This document shows positions 34,796-45,988 of a stretch of DNA of 64,000 bases, piece after piece. A program made the translations under genes and the position numbers. The notes beneath the pieces were generated by a model that did not search any database, was not told the origin of the DNA, and saw nothing but the letters and a program-made list of their open reading frames with translations. Within the stretch, counting starts at the first letter, position 1, and the number at the start of each line of letters is the position of its first letter. Source of the DNA: Marasmius tenuissimus (taxonomy: Eukaryota; Basidiomycota; Agaricomycetes; Agaricales; Marasmiaceae); assembly GCA_029532415.1 (NCBI GenBank), contig JAQOTA010000042.1, positions 1,281,173-1,345,172 on the forward strand, written 5' to 3'.

Positions 34796-35699
34796 CCGCG
34801 AATCACGGTCGACTCGGGTTAACTTGAGTTTGACTTACGGCCGACTTGAGTTGGACTTGAGTTGGACTTGAGCTCGACTTGAGCTCGACTTGAGTGGACT
34901 TGAATTCGACTTACTTGGACTTGAGACCCACGCGCGACTAAGGCTGACTCAAGTAAAAAAAATCTAAGTTGAGATAAGTCTGAGACTACCTAAGCTACTT
35001 AGCCCGTATCAAAAGGAAGTCTACCCATGGAGTAGGTCAGACATCTGGGGTCCACCGGAACCATTCACGCCCACAACGGGTTCTCCGTTCTCCTTGTGTT
35101 CGCTAGGAAGGATCCACTGCATCAGATTTTCAAGCGAATGGTTTCGAAAATCAAGGACATACAGTTTTCCAGCCGCCTCCAACCGATATTTGCTAGTTCA
35201 TATTGTAAGAATTCTTGAGAAACCTACTATCGAAACGTCCTCTCACCCGGTCTCAGAGACATTGAGGAGAATTGTGCCAGATAATTCGGATCCTCTCAGC
35301 GCTCCGTCTTTCAACAAAACTTTTGGGGGTCCAGGAGGATCGTCCTTGACTAAGTTGATTTGAGTGACTACGTCGGAAGGGTCGCGAAGCCATGTTGCGG
35401 TTGCGGGAATACCAACGATAATAGTGGGTGGAGCAGTGAAGTGAATACACACACACACTTTGGTTGCGAGCAGCAGGTACCTATTCATTGTTAGTGAAAA
35501 ACTTAAGTCCCACTGAGTCGATCGACGTACGATGAAAACCTAAACATCAACGAGGTGACCAGAGGAGGTAAGAAAGCGCAACTGCTAATAAAAAACCCGC
35601 CGTGCAAGTCGTGTTTGTATCTCCCACGGCTCGTAGGCACCCATTCTTGATGAACAACTGAACGACTGCCGCTTGAGGTATGATCGCAGAGCATTCATC

Positions 35700-38600
35700 A
35701 ACATCTTTGGACTCACATGGATTCCATCAACCCCATTATCTGACTTGACATTTGTACCCCCTTCATATCGAACTGCGATCTAAAGGCGGCTATTTTCAAT
35801 ACATCGCTCTAGCAATGAGGATACTGGTTAGTTCGACATACCGATCACGGGGCATTGGTTGTATAATAGGAGCTAGGAGTTAGATACGGGAACTTCCCCT
35901 CGACGACTCAGCATCGCTCGGCTTCAAAGTACACCGCCGATATGATGGAATTTGCTTGGAATTCATGTTGCAGGGACTTAGGAAGCACAGAGGCATCTTC
36001 ATCTAGCGACAGTGTATTTAACTGTACAGCACTCGGGAGGGTGGGGTATATAAATCTCGAGAACGACAGATAAATCATGATTATCGTCGCGAAGGTGTTG
36101 TTATTGGTTCTAAATATAGCATTCCCGTATGCTGAAAGGATAAGATTCGTAGCCGCGAATTTGCCCGTAAAACACATTGGCCACTCATTTTGGCTGTAAC
36201 TTGAACGGGTAATGTGTTTTACGGGCAAATTCCCGACCGGGAATCTTTCATATTCAGGTGGGAATACAGCTCTTGATCAGTCCTCCGAAATATAGCACGA
36301 CGCCGGCTTTTGGATTGGTTGATACAGTACTCAGGGTTCATCGTAGGGCGATATCATCTCTTGATCTACTGAAATTATTATGTCGTGCTGGGAGCATGGT
36401 CATGCAACGTATACGTCATTGTGACCGGCCCTTAAGCGTCCCCGTTCGGTAGGCAAATCACCGAGAGCACTGCCACCAGGCCTCCCTTTCATCTTCGCCT
36501 CCATGATCTTTCTCATTCTCCCCTTTTCTGCTCAACCTTTCTTGCCGAGTCGCATTAGGTGGATTTTCAATTGTTGATTCTGATGATATTCATACTGGGC
36601 TCTCAATGCAGCGCGAAGACGGGTGATAGGTATGGAAGTGTACGGCTGGTCTCTTGGTGCGCTCTCATTTCTCAATTTGCTTTCCAATATCTGACGACAG
36701 CCTATTTCCTTGTTGCTCTCCATTCGGACATATCGTTGACGCTACTTTCATATCCCTCTGTCCAGGGTCAAAAACGTGAAGCTTGTGAACTATTAGAAGA
36801 CACACAATCGACCCTTCGATACAACTCAATATGTCGTTTTTCTGACAATTTTTGTCCTTTTTCTCGCCTTTCGTTACCTGTACAGTGTCGACTCTCATTT
36901 CAGATACCTTGGCTTTGCGGCGGCTCTTACAACTCATCCTTCGCTGTCGTGGTGCCCTGCCTTTCGGGTAACCGTGCCGTCGCATCCTCATTTCGATCGT
37001 GTCTCATTCGTTCTCCTTGTTCTCTCTTTCTGTTCCCCTCAATCTAAGGTGATCCATACCAACTTCAGCAAATATTCCTCAGCTTTCGGTCTTCCTGACG
37101 ACGTCATGTGCTAGGCAAGAAGATCATAGATTATCATTGCACCGCCCCACCGTGAATTTTTAACTCGTTTATCCCACGTGTTTTTGCTCTCGCTCCCTTC
37201 GCCGTCACTTATATGTTCGCCCTACTCGCTTCCTTTTCGGGTCTACCGCATCCTCTTGGTGCGTTGTTCGTTGCGTTGTTCGTTGCGTCCCTGTCCAAAT
37301 CTCTTCACTTTCTCCGTCTTTCCCTGGCTTTGCTTCTCGCTACGTGTCTCTAATCTTCCTTCATGTGAGTATGGGGACGGACAGAAAACGGGCTTTTACT
37401 TCACCTTCAAGACGCAGGGTTGGCTTCATTTATCCTCCTGGGCTCTACTATGCTGCCGTCGGTGCCTCCGTTCAATATCATACCACCACATTCTTCCCGC
37501 CTTATTGATCCAGACAACTTTCGTCGTATAAGTATGGCAGCCCCGAAACAGGCCTTACGTTTCTTCTTTTTCCCCTGCCCAATCATCCTGCGAGCCCTAC
37601 GTTTCTCATTCCCACTTAAGATATGGTGCTTTTTCTGGAGGTGACAAGCGGTATTAATTCTCGCCACTCTCACACTCCCTATCTTTTCCCGCTTCCCTTG
37701 TTTCCTATTCTTTGCATCGAGTCTGCACACTAGTCGTAATGAAGCTCCTGTGCCAAGGATTTCTTCCTTGCCCGTTCTTTCTCTCTCACTGTCACGCCCC
37801 GTTCTGTATGATGAGGCCCAGTATTTCCGATCATCTTCCTCGCCCTCTATTGTCACGTTCAAGGTACGAGATCCAAGCTTCCAGTACCTGTAAAGGTCAC
37901 CTGCAATACAAACGCCATGTTGTTCCACAAACATTTGTGCCTGTCGACATGAATCAGTTGTGGTCAGTTCACTCGGAGATTTTCGAGTCGTTCTCAAATC
38001 GGCCATCTCTACTCACTTGAAGATGTCGAAATACAAAGGGGTGGTCGACCGATCGTATTATCACTTGAATTTAGTATTTACTATGGCGTTCCCTTGTTCG
38101 TACCGACAAGTTGCTTTGTCCCAAGCCTTTGGCTCTCCTTTCGGTATGTTACGGTTCGTCCTGAGGCTCATGAGTTGTGGTTTTCGCAACTCAACTTTCG
38201 GCTCGTATGCTGAAGCCAGGGCGTACTGTTCATTAGAGAGCTCAAGTTAGGCTCCTGAGGCACGAGGTTCGTAGAACGCGGTACGTTCTTCATTGTCCCC
38301 ACTAAAAAACGCTTTGCTTCATCCACCAGGTCGCTGAGCATCGAAAGGACGAGCATTGCTGTCCTTGCAAAACCGGTTGCTATGATGTTGGCTTCGTGCG
38401 TGATTCTCGTCTCGGAAGTTAAGGAATTTGAATAGGCGTTACTGAACTCCAAGCGGGGGGGGGGATTTGTCGGTTCGCCAGTTGGCATTTGCGTCGAGGT
38501 ACCTCCCCAGATCTCAGGGTGTCTCGGAAGATAGACTCTTCAAACATGTTTACTTCGTCGGAGAGAGGTATGTTAGCGAATAGTAGTGAGTACCAGTGAG

Positions 38601-41274
38601 TGCCTTTTACTGTTTTCCTCAATGAACCATGTTCTCGTGTGATCCCCTGTCTCGACCAATTTGGGGTCGGCGATATTGCGGGGCGGTGACTCACAATCTC
38701 GGTGATCAACCCCACTAGAGTGCTCTCATTGGGGGCATGCTAAATTCACGTACTGTGTCGCGTACAGTCGCGTACAATTCACGTACAGTCACGTACCAAA
38801 TTCACGTTCATGATGGGCACAGCCACCACTCTTATATCCTTCTGTAGAACACGACCACAGTCGGCATCACTTCTTAGCTTGCTGTAGATGCTCTCTGTTG
38901 GTCTGAAAAAATGTAAAACTTCCGTGTGGCTCGGTTTTTAACAAATCTCCAAGAATTTACACCACGGTAAGTCAGTCATGTTGACTTGATTCATTTTCCT
39001 CTCCCGGAACTGCACCCATCTACCAACAAGTAGTAATCTGTGTACTGGCAATGCCATTCCCACTCTGAGACTTACAGAAATATTGAGTTAACAGCCGAAA
39101 GAAGCCATATTCGCTCGGCGGCAGCGTCTTGGATAGATGGGTTGTGTACGGCCGCCGGCGCCAAAACACTCATTGCCGGGCTCGTAAATTGAGACTCCTG
39201 AGTCTAGTTAACCACTTTGTCCTGGTCCCACAAGTGTTATATCTCAGCGCGGGACCACTTCCTCGAGCTCTACGTAGGCCAGTGACAAATTTCGAGGGGG
39301 TTGAAGGTGGGAGTCGACTTCACGATGTGCTGGCCACTGTCGACTACTCATTGATATCAGTTTCGCAGCAGTTGTCACTTCTACTTCATTTTCATTTCAG
39401 AGTCCACCCACGTCTCATTGGGAGTCATGTACTTCTCATTCACATTCACGTACATCGTGCAGCACGCAGTTGACTGGGCTGCTGCTCTAGTTCGGAAGTG
39501 GAATCTGCCGCCGCGTGACTTTTCTATCTTCCAGACACATCCGTTTCGAAAAAGACTGGCCTCCGTTCTCTTCCTTCATAAATTTTAGAATAAGCGTACT
39601 CAATTTTAAGCCACCAAGCACGAGCACTTCTACTCCTATCTACCCGAAGATTCAAAGATCTGTTCGTGCACTGCACTGCACAGTCTCGGAATCATTTCGA
39701 AGGGAGATTTGTTTCCCGAGCTGCCCGCGAAAGTGTGTGATGATACCCTCGAACCTTCTACTTAATTGTTAGATTCTTTTTAACTCGCAGATTGACTCTG
39801 CGTTTTCCTTGTAACAGTTCCCCAATGCCTTTTTTATTTCGATTCCCTCCCACACTGGTATGTATCAGGCTTGCCATCATCCTTTCTAGCCCCGTGGAGG
39901 ACGTGGGTCGCGTCAATATCTCAGCATCACTGTCTGGAAGATAGGAGATAGGGTAAGGAAACTCAACTTAGATTGATCATTTAACAGCACCACTTCCCAT
40001 GCCCCCACACTATGATGAGCAACAGTATCAACGCATATTGACCGGGGTCGTTAAGAACAGTTGCCGTAGGCAGACAAATATGAATGTGCCCGCCGCAACT
40101 GCAGCTGGGAAAAGCCTGACTAAAACCCTCTCCTCAACGTACCTTTCGCCCAGACCTTGGTAATGTTTGATTCATTGCACTCGTACGCTGCCGCGATCCG
40201 CGGAACTGTACGAGCTGATCCTACAGACTCCAGCTGGTAATACTGTCGACACTTGTATCACAATGGAGAGTAGCAGCGCTCTCACCTCTGACTATCAACA
40301 TGGGACAGCCAACGACGACATCTAGTACTTATCTTTTGAAACCTCGCCTCTGTGAATAATTATCCCTCCGACCCGGATACGAGATTATTTACAGTCCCTG
40401 CACCAGAAAAGAATCATCCAGGCCACTGCTACGTCCAAAAGCTCGAATCACGTCCTCTAGGTGAATCTCTTCATGAAGTTTTATCTCTCTACAATACACT
40501 GACTGACGGTGGCCAGCCTGTCGAATCTAGTGTTGACACGTGCGGAGGACTCATCTGCCGAATCAACCACAGGTCCAATCGTTGGAACAGGAGCCGCTAC
40601 CGGAAATCGAAGGTGCAAGGTCAGAACCATCGGAGGAGCGACCATTGCTATTGAACTGGCTTCGGCGGGACTTTCTAACGTGCAAGCATAGCTGCGAGCT
40701 GTCATAGAGAGATAAGCAGTTCTCGAAGCGGCGCAGCGTAAACAGCGTGAACAGGTACCCCCAGACTATGTTTCCCGCTACTCAAACAGATCCAGCTAAC
40801 GATGTGACGTTGATGGTACGAAGACCTTAAAACAAGGACAAGCCACCACTAAAACGGCCCTTTGTGATGTAGTTGTAATCTATTCACTGACCGGGGGGAA
40901 AAATCAAGGGGGAGGACCATGAATTCAGTGGAAAGGATGGCGAAGTGTGTCTTGTTGACATTCACCATTTGTGACTTGTACCAGGTCACGGGAGGAACTT
41001 TTAATGATCCTAACTAGATAGATTGACTACTAGCTTTCACTTCAGACCGATTCTAAAAGTCGCATATTGGTGTCAGTCCGAAGTGGTGACGGAGTTCCTC
41101 CGCGAAGAACTATCATTGTCTCTGAGCCGGCATATCCGGCATATCATCCTGCCTCCAGACCACCATCATCAGCTTGCTTCTTTCGTTGATATCGCTATCC
41201 ATCGAGTGAGTTGTGTCTCTTCTAATTTACACCTTCGGTCGTCTTATCGGATTTGTGGAATTTCTATCAACTAG
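35700..41274. other. Long region without a recognised gene
   Basis: 35.77-35.93 kb matches 13.6-13.76 kb, and 35.94-36.12 kb matches 20.77-20.91 kb. From 36.12 to 41.27 kb there is no counterpart in unit 1. The stretch 36.45-38.1 kb is strikingly pyrimidine-rich on the plus strand, which by itself keeps a 199-codon Lys/Arg-rich frame open on the minus strand (38006-37407); I do not trust it as a gene. Motifs like TTCACGTAC recur at 38.75-38.81 and 39.42-39.45 kb. It could be old transposon debris. Confidence 0.45.
36157..36232. repeat. Perfect 22-bp inverted repeat (hairpin)
   Basis: The arm GAATTTGCCCGTAAAACACA(TT) at 36157-36178 is the exact reverse complement of 36211-36232, with a 32-nt loop. 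It lies at the edge where similarity to unit 1 ends, so it may mark an insertion end or a tiny foldback element. Confidence 0.8.
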
Positions 41275-42810
41275 ATGTCCCAGGGAGCGACAGTCAAATC
41301 TACCATCGAACAACTCCGTCGACTTGGCCAACCTCCAGCTCATATTGATTTCGATAATCTTAGCGAGACCATACGCTGCACAGCGCCGAATACCCTGCAG
41401 ATTCTGGGGGAATTCGTGTACTATGGTCCTCTTAGCAGCAAGGAAAATGCAGCTCGCCAGGTGCGCGACAAATGGGCCTCAGTCATCGAATAGGCCATCT
41501 CCTTTCTGGAAAAGTTCGTTCTACCACCCGAAGAAATAATCTCCGTGGGTCGTAGAGCGGTGGCTGACTGCATGCTGGAGTTCATTCCTATACTAATGTA
41601 TACCCATAGTATCCAACAAGCCAGCTCTCTCAAACACCTTGAGCAGCTCATGGTACATGTTTGGTTCAAAGCAGTCGAATTATAGTATCGAAGCTGGGAC
41701 TCCTGGTCCAATCTTCTTTGTACAATGATTCAGGCTTCCCCGGCGAACATTCCCGTGCACATTCCCGATCCGCCGTACCCGGTCAACTCTCGACTTGGCT
41801 CCCTTCTCATCCGACACCTCAACGATTTGATACCTCACCTTCGAACAGTGGGAGACATGCCGCTGAAAGAGTTTTGGGCATACGTAATACTGCTCAGATC
41901 GTACATGTGCTTTCCCAGACCCGGTGTTGAGTACGTGAACCATGCCGTGTAATACACTCCTCCTCCTCCTCCTCCTCCATCCTTCAACCCGCTCGATGCC
42001 GAAGGGAATCCAGTTCCATTTCTTCATTCAATGATCAGCATGCTCCGTATCCTCCTTTGTAGACGCCACAAGGAGCCGCAAGTCTATAGAATCGTACCAC
42101 AGCAAGGGATATCCGAGCATACCGATGAGCTGTCGGTATACAAGATTACAGAGACGATACTACATTATCTCTGCGACATGATGGACTATATGCACAACGC
42201 TCAAACTTTGGTCGATACAAGATTCATCGAAACCCTATTCGAAATCCCTCCGGCCTACTTTGCTCAAGACGAATCGGAACCTATTAGGACTCGCATGTCG
42301 ACTCGCTTCGCCCGAATGCTGGATTGCATCTCCCGGGTGCTCGTGTACCAGTTGATCCTGCGACAATTTATCCGCAAAATGCGCCGAATCAGGGCTTCAG
42401 ACGGACTTGAAGAGCGACCGAAGACGACTTCAATTGTCGTATGGGAGGCGTGGCAGCGGGTGACGGAGAAAGCCTACATTTTATACTCGATACATCGTAC
42501 TATGAAAGCAATCGGGCTTTGGTGGAATCCCAAGGTGCGTTCTCGCCTTATCAGGCCTTGCATTTCACCGACTAACGATAAGCAGTGCCCTCACTTTCCA
42601 GTCGTGCACCTCAACGATCTTAATGAGAAAAGCCTATGCAATCCCCGATATTTCCGTTGCAGTAGATGCCTGGAGGTTATGTATTGCTCTCGAGCATGTC
42701 AGAAATTGGACTGACGGTCTCGACACCGAGACTACTGTCCCCGCAAGCCAATCATTCGTAAGTTTGAAATCCATCCGCCTTTTCATGAATTGGAAGCCGA
42801 CAGCAAATAA
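41275..42810 (+). pseudogene. MYND-finger protein with in-frame stops, unit 2
   Basis: One reading frame extends 511 codons from MSQGATVKSTIEQLRR to a TAA at 42808-42810, interrupted only by TAG at 41491-41493, TAG at 41683-41685, TAA at 41950-41952 and TGA at 42712-42714. Coding character is continuous across all four, for example VADCMLEFIPILMYT, LRTVGDMPLKEFWAYV and VYKITETILHYLCDMMDYM. A 51-nt in-frame intron may lie at 42534-42584. The C-terminal zinc-binding part reads CSRCLEVMYCSRACQKLD, then RSRHRDYC. The last stop replaces the conserved Trp of MYND fingers (TGG in unit 1). The N-terminal region resembles the helical partner-free region of large fungal MYND proteins, but I cannot name it. 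Confidence 0.75.
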
Positions 42811-43380
42811 TCGTATCAACAGCAGCTATAGTGATGTCTACTGACAGAGGTTTCATGATGGAGGGGGTTAGATTGCTCATTCACAAGCACTTTCAGTCGC
42901 TCAATGACATGGTGGATGGCTACACTCACCACTATCGAGAGAAAATCTAGAGATTACGATGGCCAGACTCTGGAGCAGTTGGCCTCTTCATCAATTTAGA
43001 CACTCCCGACATTCCTCCAATCGAATCTTTCAGAGTTATCGATACAGGGGAGATCCTGAAGCTGAGAGCTAACTACTGATGGGAAACGGAGACGATCGCT
43101 GAGTTATTGGATTACTGGCGTGACCCAAAAATCGACCAGGAAACGATACTGGTGCTGATTTCTCCGCCTTGCGATACTGTCGAAGTGACGCCTATCTGGC
43201 TGGAATTGGATTCCCCATTTGATGATGTACCTCCGATCATTGGAGATTAGGGTCTTGGTAGAGCAAATTATCTAATGCGGTCGTCTCAAGGTTTCTCTAG
43301 AGTCGGTCTACCCTTTTTGGTACGATAGTAAAATAAACCCGATAAAATAAAAAGAAAAGAAAAAAGCAATACGTTGAGGT
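42811..43380. other. Intergenic, matches 14.96-15.56 kb
   Basis: No open gene. Weak coding-like stretches may be the decayed 3' end of the MYND gene. Confidence 0.4.
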
Positions 43381-44706
43381 CTACGCCCGTTCAAGGTAAT
43401 AGGAGCGTAAATTTGGGAAAAGGACATAAGAAAAGGTCTCTAAAACCTCTGAAAGTGAGAAATCAGGCGCCGAAACCTCCAAGGCTTTGACCTCTTTGAA
43501 ATTCGACAAAAACCGAACGGCGAAGGTCTGCTCGGTCTCCCCGTGTATGTGTTCTACCGGTTGAGGAAGCTTGTAAAACACGACGTATCTCAAGACCAAC
43601 CTCCGAATACGAGAAAGGGGGAAACACCTCGTCAACTCTTGATAGCCCTCTACCGTCTGACGTTTATTCACCTCCGACATCCACTCTCCTGTTCCCGCTG
43701 CTTGATCTTCGAGGATCAAATGATTCAAAGCGGGTAGATCCAGTGTTTGAGCTGCCCAGACCAGATCCCTCGGATGAGCGAATCCGATGGTCATTTTCTG
43801 GACGTTCGGGAGGGTGAACCTTCCACCTACGGTTTCGAGGTCGGATACGGAGATGTTGGAAAGCTCGAGCGTTGTGAGTGTCTCGGCGTTGTCGAGGAGT
43901 AAACGATGCAGGTCGGTATATGAAGGAGAATTGTGGGATGGGATGTTCAGGATACGGAGGGTGTGTAAACCTGATAGTGTCAGGAGGGACCAGTCGTGCG
44001 TGACGTTGTCAACCGTGAGGTGTTTTAGCGACGAAAAGACTGAGGTGGTTGTTTCATTGGTACGGATGAGTGGAGATATTCCGCCAGTACGCCAGAGGGG
44101 AAGCGCGTGTGGTGAAGAGAAACCCTCAATTGTGTCGGCGGGATTATAGGACATGCGAAAGGATTGGAGGGTTGGTAGGGTGTTGTTGTTAGTTTTTATA
44201 CACCGATCGATGAGGCCGGTCAGGATCTCCATGTCGAACCAGAGGGAGCAGTCAATTGATAGCGAATGACAGCGTGGAAGGGCAACGCGAACAAGACCAG
44301 CAATGAATTCCGATAGGGAATCATTGTCCAAGAGAGAACCTATTAACTCGTTCGCTTGTGAGCGATTCACTCTGTAACGGAGCAGGTTCACGGTAAGAGA
44401 TACTGATTTTCCCTGACAACAGTCAAGCACGAGCGCGACTCTTTGGGCAAGGTTAGCAAGACTTGCTTCGACTACGTGAGTCTCGAGAGTAGAAAGGTCG
44501 ATGAGAAGGTTGTTCCACAAAGATGAATCACCACGAAGACAGTCATAAAAGAATCGGCAGACGAAGGCGACCGGTAAGAGGGATAGAGAGTTGTTTGTGG
44601 AGGAGAGAAGATGTCCGGAAATCAAAACTAGAATCTCAGGAGGGAGTCGCTGCAAAGGGGCGAGTTTTGTGTGGACAGCGCTTGCTCGAGGGGGAAACAC
44701 AGTCAT
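43381..44706 (-). CDS. F-box protein with leucine-rich region, intact copy
   Basis: Single exon, 441 residues, start MTVFPPRASAVHTKL. The F-box lies at about residues 17-65: LQRLPPEILVLISGHLL, then LLPVAFVCRFFYDCLRGDSS and LWNNLLI, matching the family pattern LPxE-I-x-x-I and the later CRxF...LW. F-boxes bind Skp1 and make the protein a substrate receptor of an SCF ubiquitin ligase. The rest has irregular leucine-rich repeats (LKHLTVDNVTHDWSLLTL, LHTLRILNIPSHN, LTTLELSNISVSDLETVGG), probably the substrate-binding side. Such genes are very numerous and fast-evolving in Agaricomycetes. The paralogue in unit 1 is dead, so this is the surviving copy. Confidence 0.88.
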   Translation of the reverse strand: MTVFPPRASAVHTKLAPLQRLPPEILVLISGHLLSSTNNSLSLLPVAFVCRFFYDCLRGDSSLWNNLLIDLSTLETHVVEASLANLAQRVALVLDCCQGKSVSLTVNLLRYRVNRSQANELIGSLLDNDSLSEFIAGLVRVALPRCHSLSIDCSLWFDMEILTGLIDRCIKTNNNTLPTLQSFRMSYNPADTIEGFSSPHALPLWRTGGISPLIRTNETTTSVFSSLKHLTVDNVTHDWSLLTLSGLHTLRILNIPSHNSPSYTDLHRLLLDNAETLTTLELSNISVSDLETVGGRFTLPNVQKMTIGFAHPRDLVWAAQTLDLPALNHLILEDQAAGTGEWMSEVNKRQTVEGYQELTRCFPLSRIRRLVLRYVVFYKLPQPVEHIHGETEQTFAVRFLSNFKEVKALEVSAPDFSLSEVLETFSYVLFPNLRSYYLERA

Positions 44707-45988
44707 GGTGCGGGCTATTACTCTGTCAGCGCCTTTTTAAGCTGGACTGCCCATCAATCTTGAATCAGGAGATATTGTCTAACCTTGCAGGGCGAGGCTG
44801 TGAAGTATGCTCTGATGCGAGATGAAACGGCTGCTGAGACGTATAATAAGTAAGCACACAAGAAAGGGGTAAATGGAGTTGAACCCACGGTTTACGATGT
44901 CGGAAGGCTTGTACAATCCAAAGCCCCTGCTCCGGCGGGTCTTTTATAGATTTCCCTCCAATCCTAACGTTTGCCTCACGTCAGAATGTTTCGTGAGAGT
45001 GGCCAATGTTTGTCATGGCTAGAATATAGGCAACCAACTTACATTTATTCTCTCCCGCCCTAGCCCGGAGTGTGGTTCCCCGGGCGGAAAAATCTCCGAG
45101 TTTGAACGAGTTGCAGGTACAATGACAACCGCCTAAAGAATACACTCAGGTCGGACCAGAATAGCAGCTTGCGTACGGATATCCAGCGGCTTTGGCTTTC
45201 AGCCCACCTGAAGATGAATTCCATCTTCCAGATGAAAAAGCGACTTTGATACGGCCAGGAACAAGAGAGGGGCGTGAGAATAATATGCCATTTGGACTTG
45301 ACTCACACGTGCCTGGACATAGGACCGTGTCACGCTCCGGGTAAATCCTAATTCAGGCTTGTCCTCCGACCACGACGAGGACAATGTTCCATTCTTCGTT
45401 CGCAACGGTAAGCCCCTTTATTGCTTATTCTGCTCGCTCTAACAATGAACTACAGCTATACTCGTCCATTTGAAAGACCCACAAGTAACCGACAGCCAAC
45501 TGGGAACGCTCTTCGTTGGCACTGGACAGTCCCCGGTCGTTTAGCTCCGAGCAGACCATTTGGGTATTGCACTCAGACCACAATCGTGTTCTCTCGAAAT
45601 GTAGCCAGATTGATATTTACCTGGATGATCCGTCGGGTGTTGCTTTGACAGCGCTTGTACGGACGCACATCGAGTATTATCACTCTACCGTCTGGAATTC
45701 ATTATCGAAAGGTTACCAATAATGAGCGAGCTCGAAACTCAGTTGGAAATTTCAGGGATAAATTCGAAATACGTGTTCTAACATCTCCTCTTTCTGATCC
45801 TCGACAACCCAACACTATTCTTTGATCAGGTTTCAACTGATCGTGGGTCTCTTCAGCGGTTAACCACATCTGTATCGATGTTCGATGATCATCTGAATCA
45901 ATTCCCGCGAGATGCCTTGACGAACCGGCGATGCAAACGAACCATATAAACCATGCCAACCTCGCCACGATTCCTCTCTTCACCCATT
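44707..45988. other. Shared upstream region of F-box and seven-helix genes, unit 2
   Basis: Collinear with 16.8-17.98 kb. No gene seen. It contains TCTTTTATAGATTTCC near 44940, upstream of the F-box gene start on the other strand, a possible TATA region. Confidence 0.45.

Larger units (their letters stand above)
32451..35022. mobile_element. DNA element with long inverted repeats and subterminal CAAGTC arrays
   Basis: The left end AGACTTCCTTAGG and the reverse complement of the right end AGACTTCCTTTTG match and continue as imperfect inverted repeats for roughly 300 bp, sharing GGGCTAAGT and CTCAACTTAGATTTTTTTTA. Just inside, both arms carry head-to-tail 11-12 bp units of the type AAACTCAAGTC (left 32570-32630; right, inverted, 34830-34910). 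It carries two small open genes, described separately, and no recognisable transposase. No convincing target-site duplication was found. It is inserted in receptor gene F. Confidence 0.8.
31741..35547 (-). pseudogene. Receptor-like gene F, split by a transposable element
   Basis: The 5' part lies at 35547-35247: MFRFS start, signal peptide ending in YLLLATKVCVC, and an ectodomain with PPTIIVGIPATATWLRDPSD and VTQINLVKDDPPGPP. A possible stalk exon with GEPVVGVNGSGGPQ lies near 35060. The 3' part is at 32289-31741: helix TTIIVGSVLGILFLILSATF, YRRKREGR and a complete tail (RPWYQSSTYSFSQPWD, SELSFSTIAPSDSVSQVGH, KRKPLRTSTSS, SGLRMSELTEPN). Between them sits the 2.57-kb inverted-repeat element. 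It corresponds to the 12.8 kb/10.8 kb pair in unit 1, which is broken differently. If the element were spliced out as an intron the gene could still work, but no evidence for that was seen. Confidence 0.7.

Noticed and set aside
37407..38006. 199-codon Lys/Arg-rich minus-strand frame
   Set aside because: Lies in strongly pyrimidine-biased DNA that keeps such frames open by chance; no domain, no paralogue.
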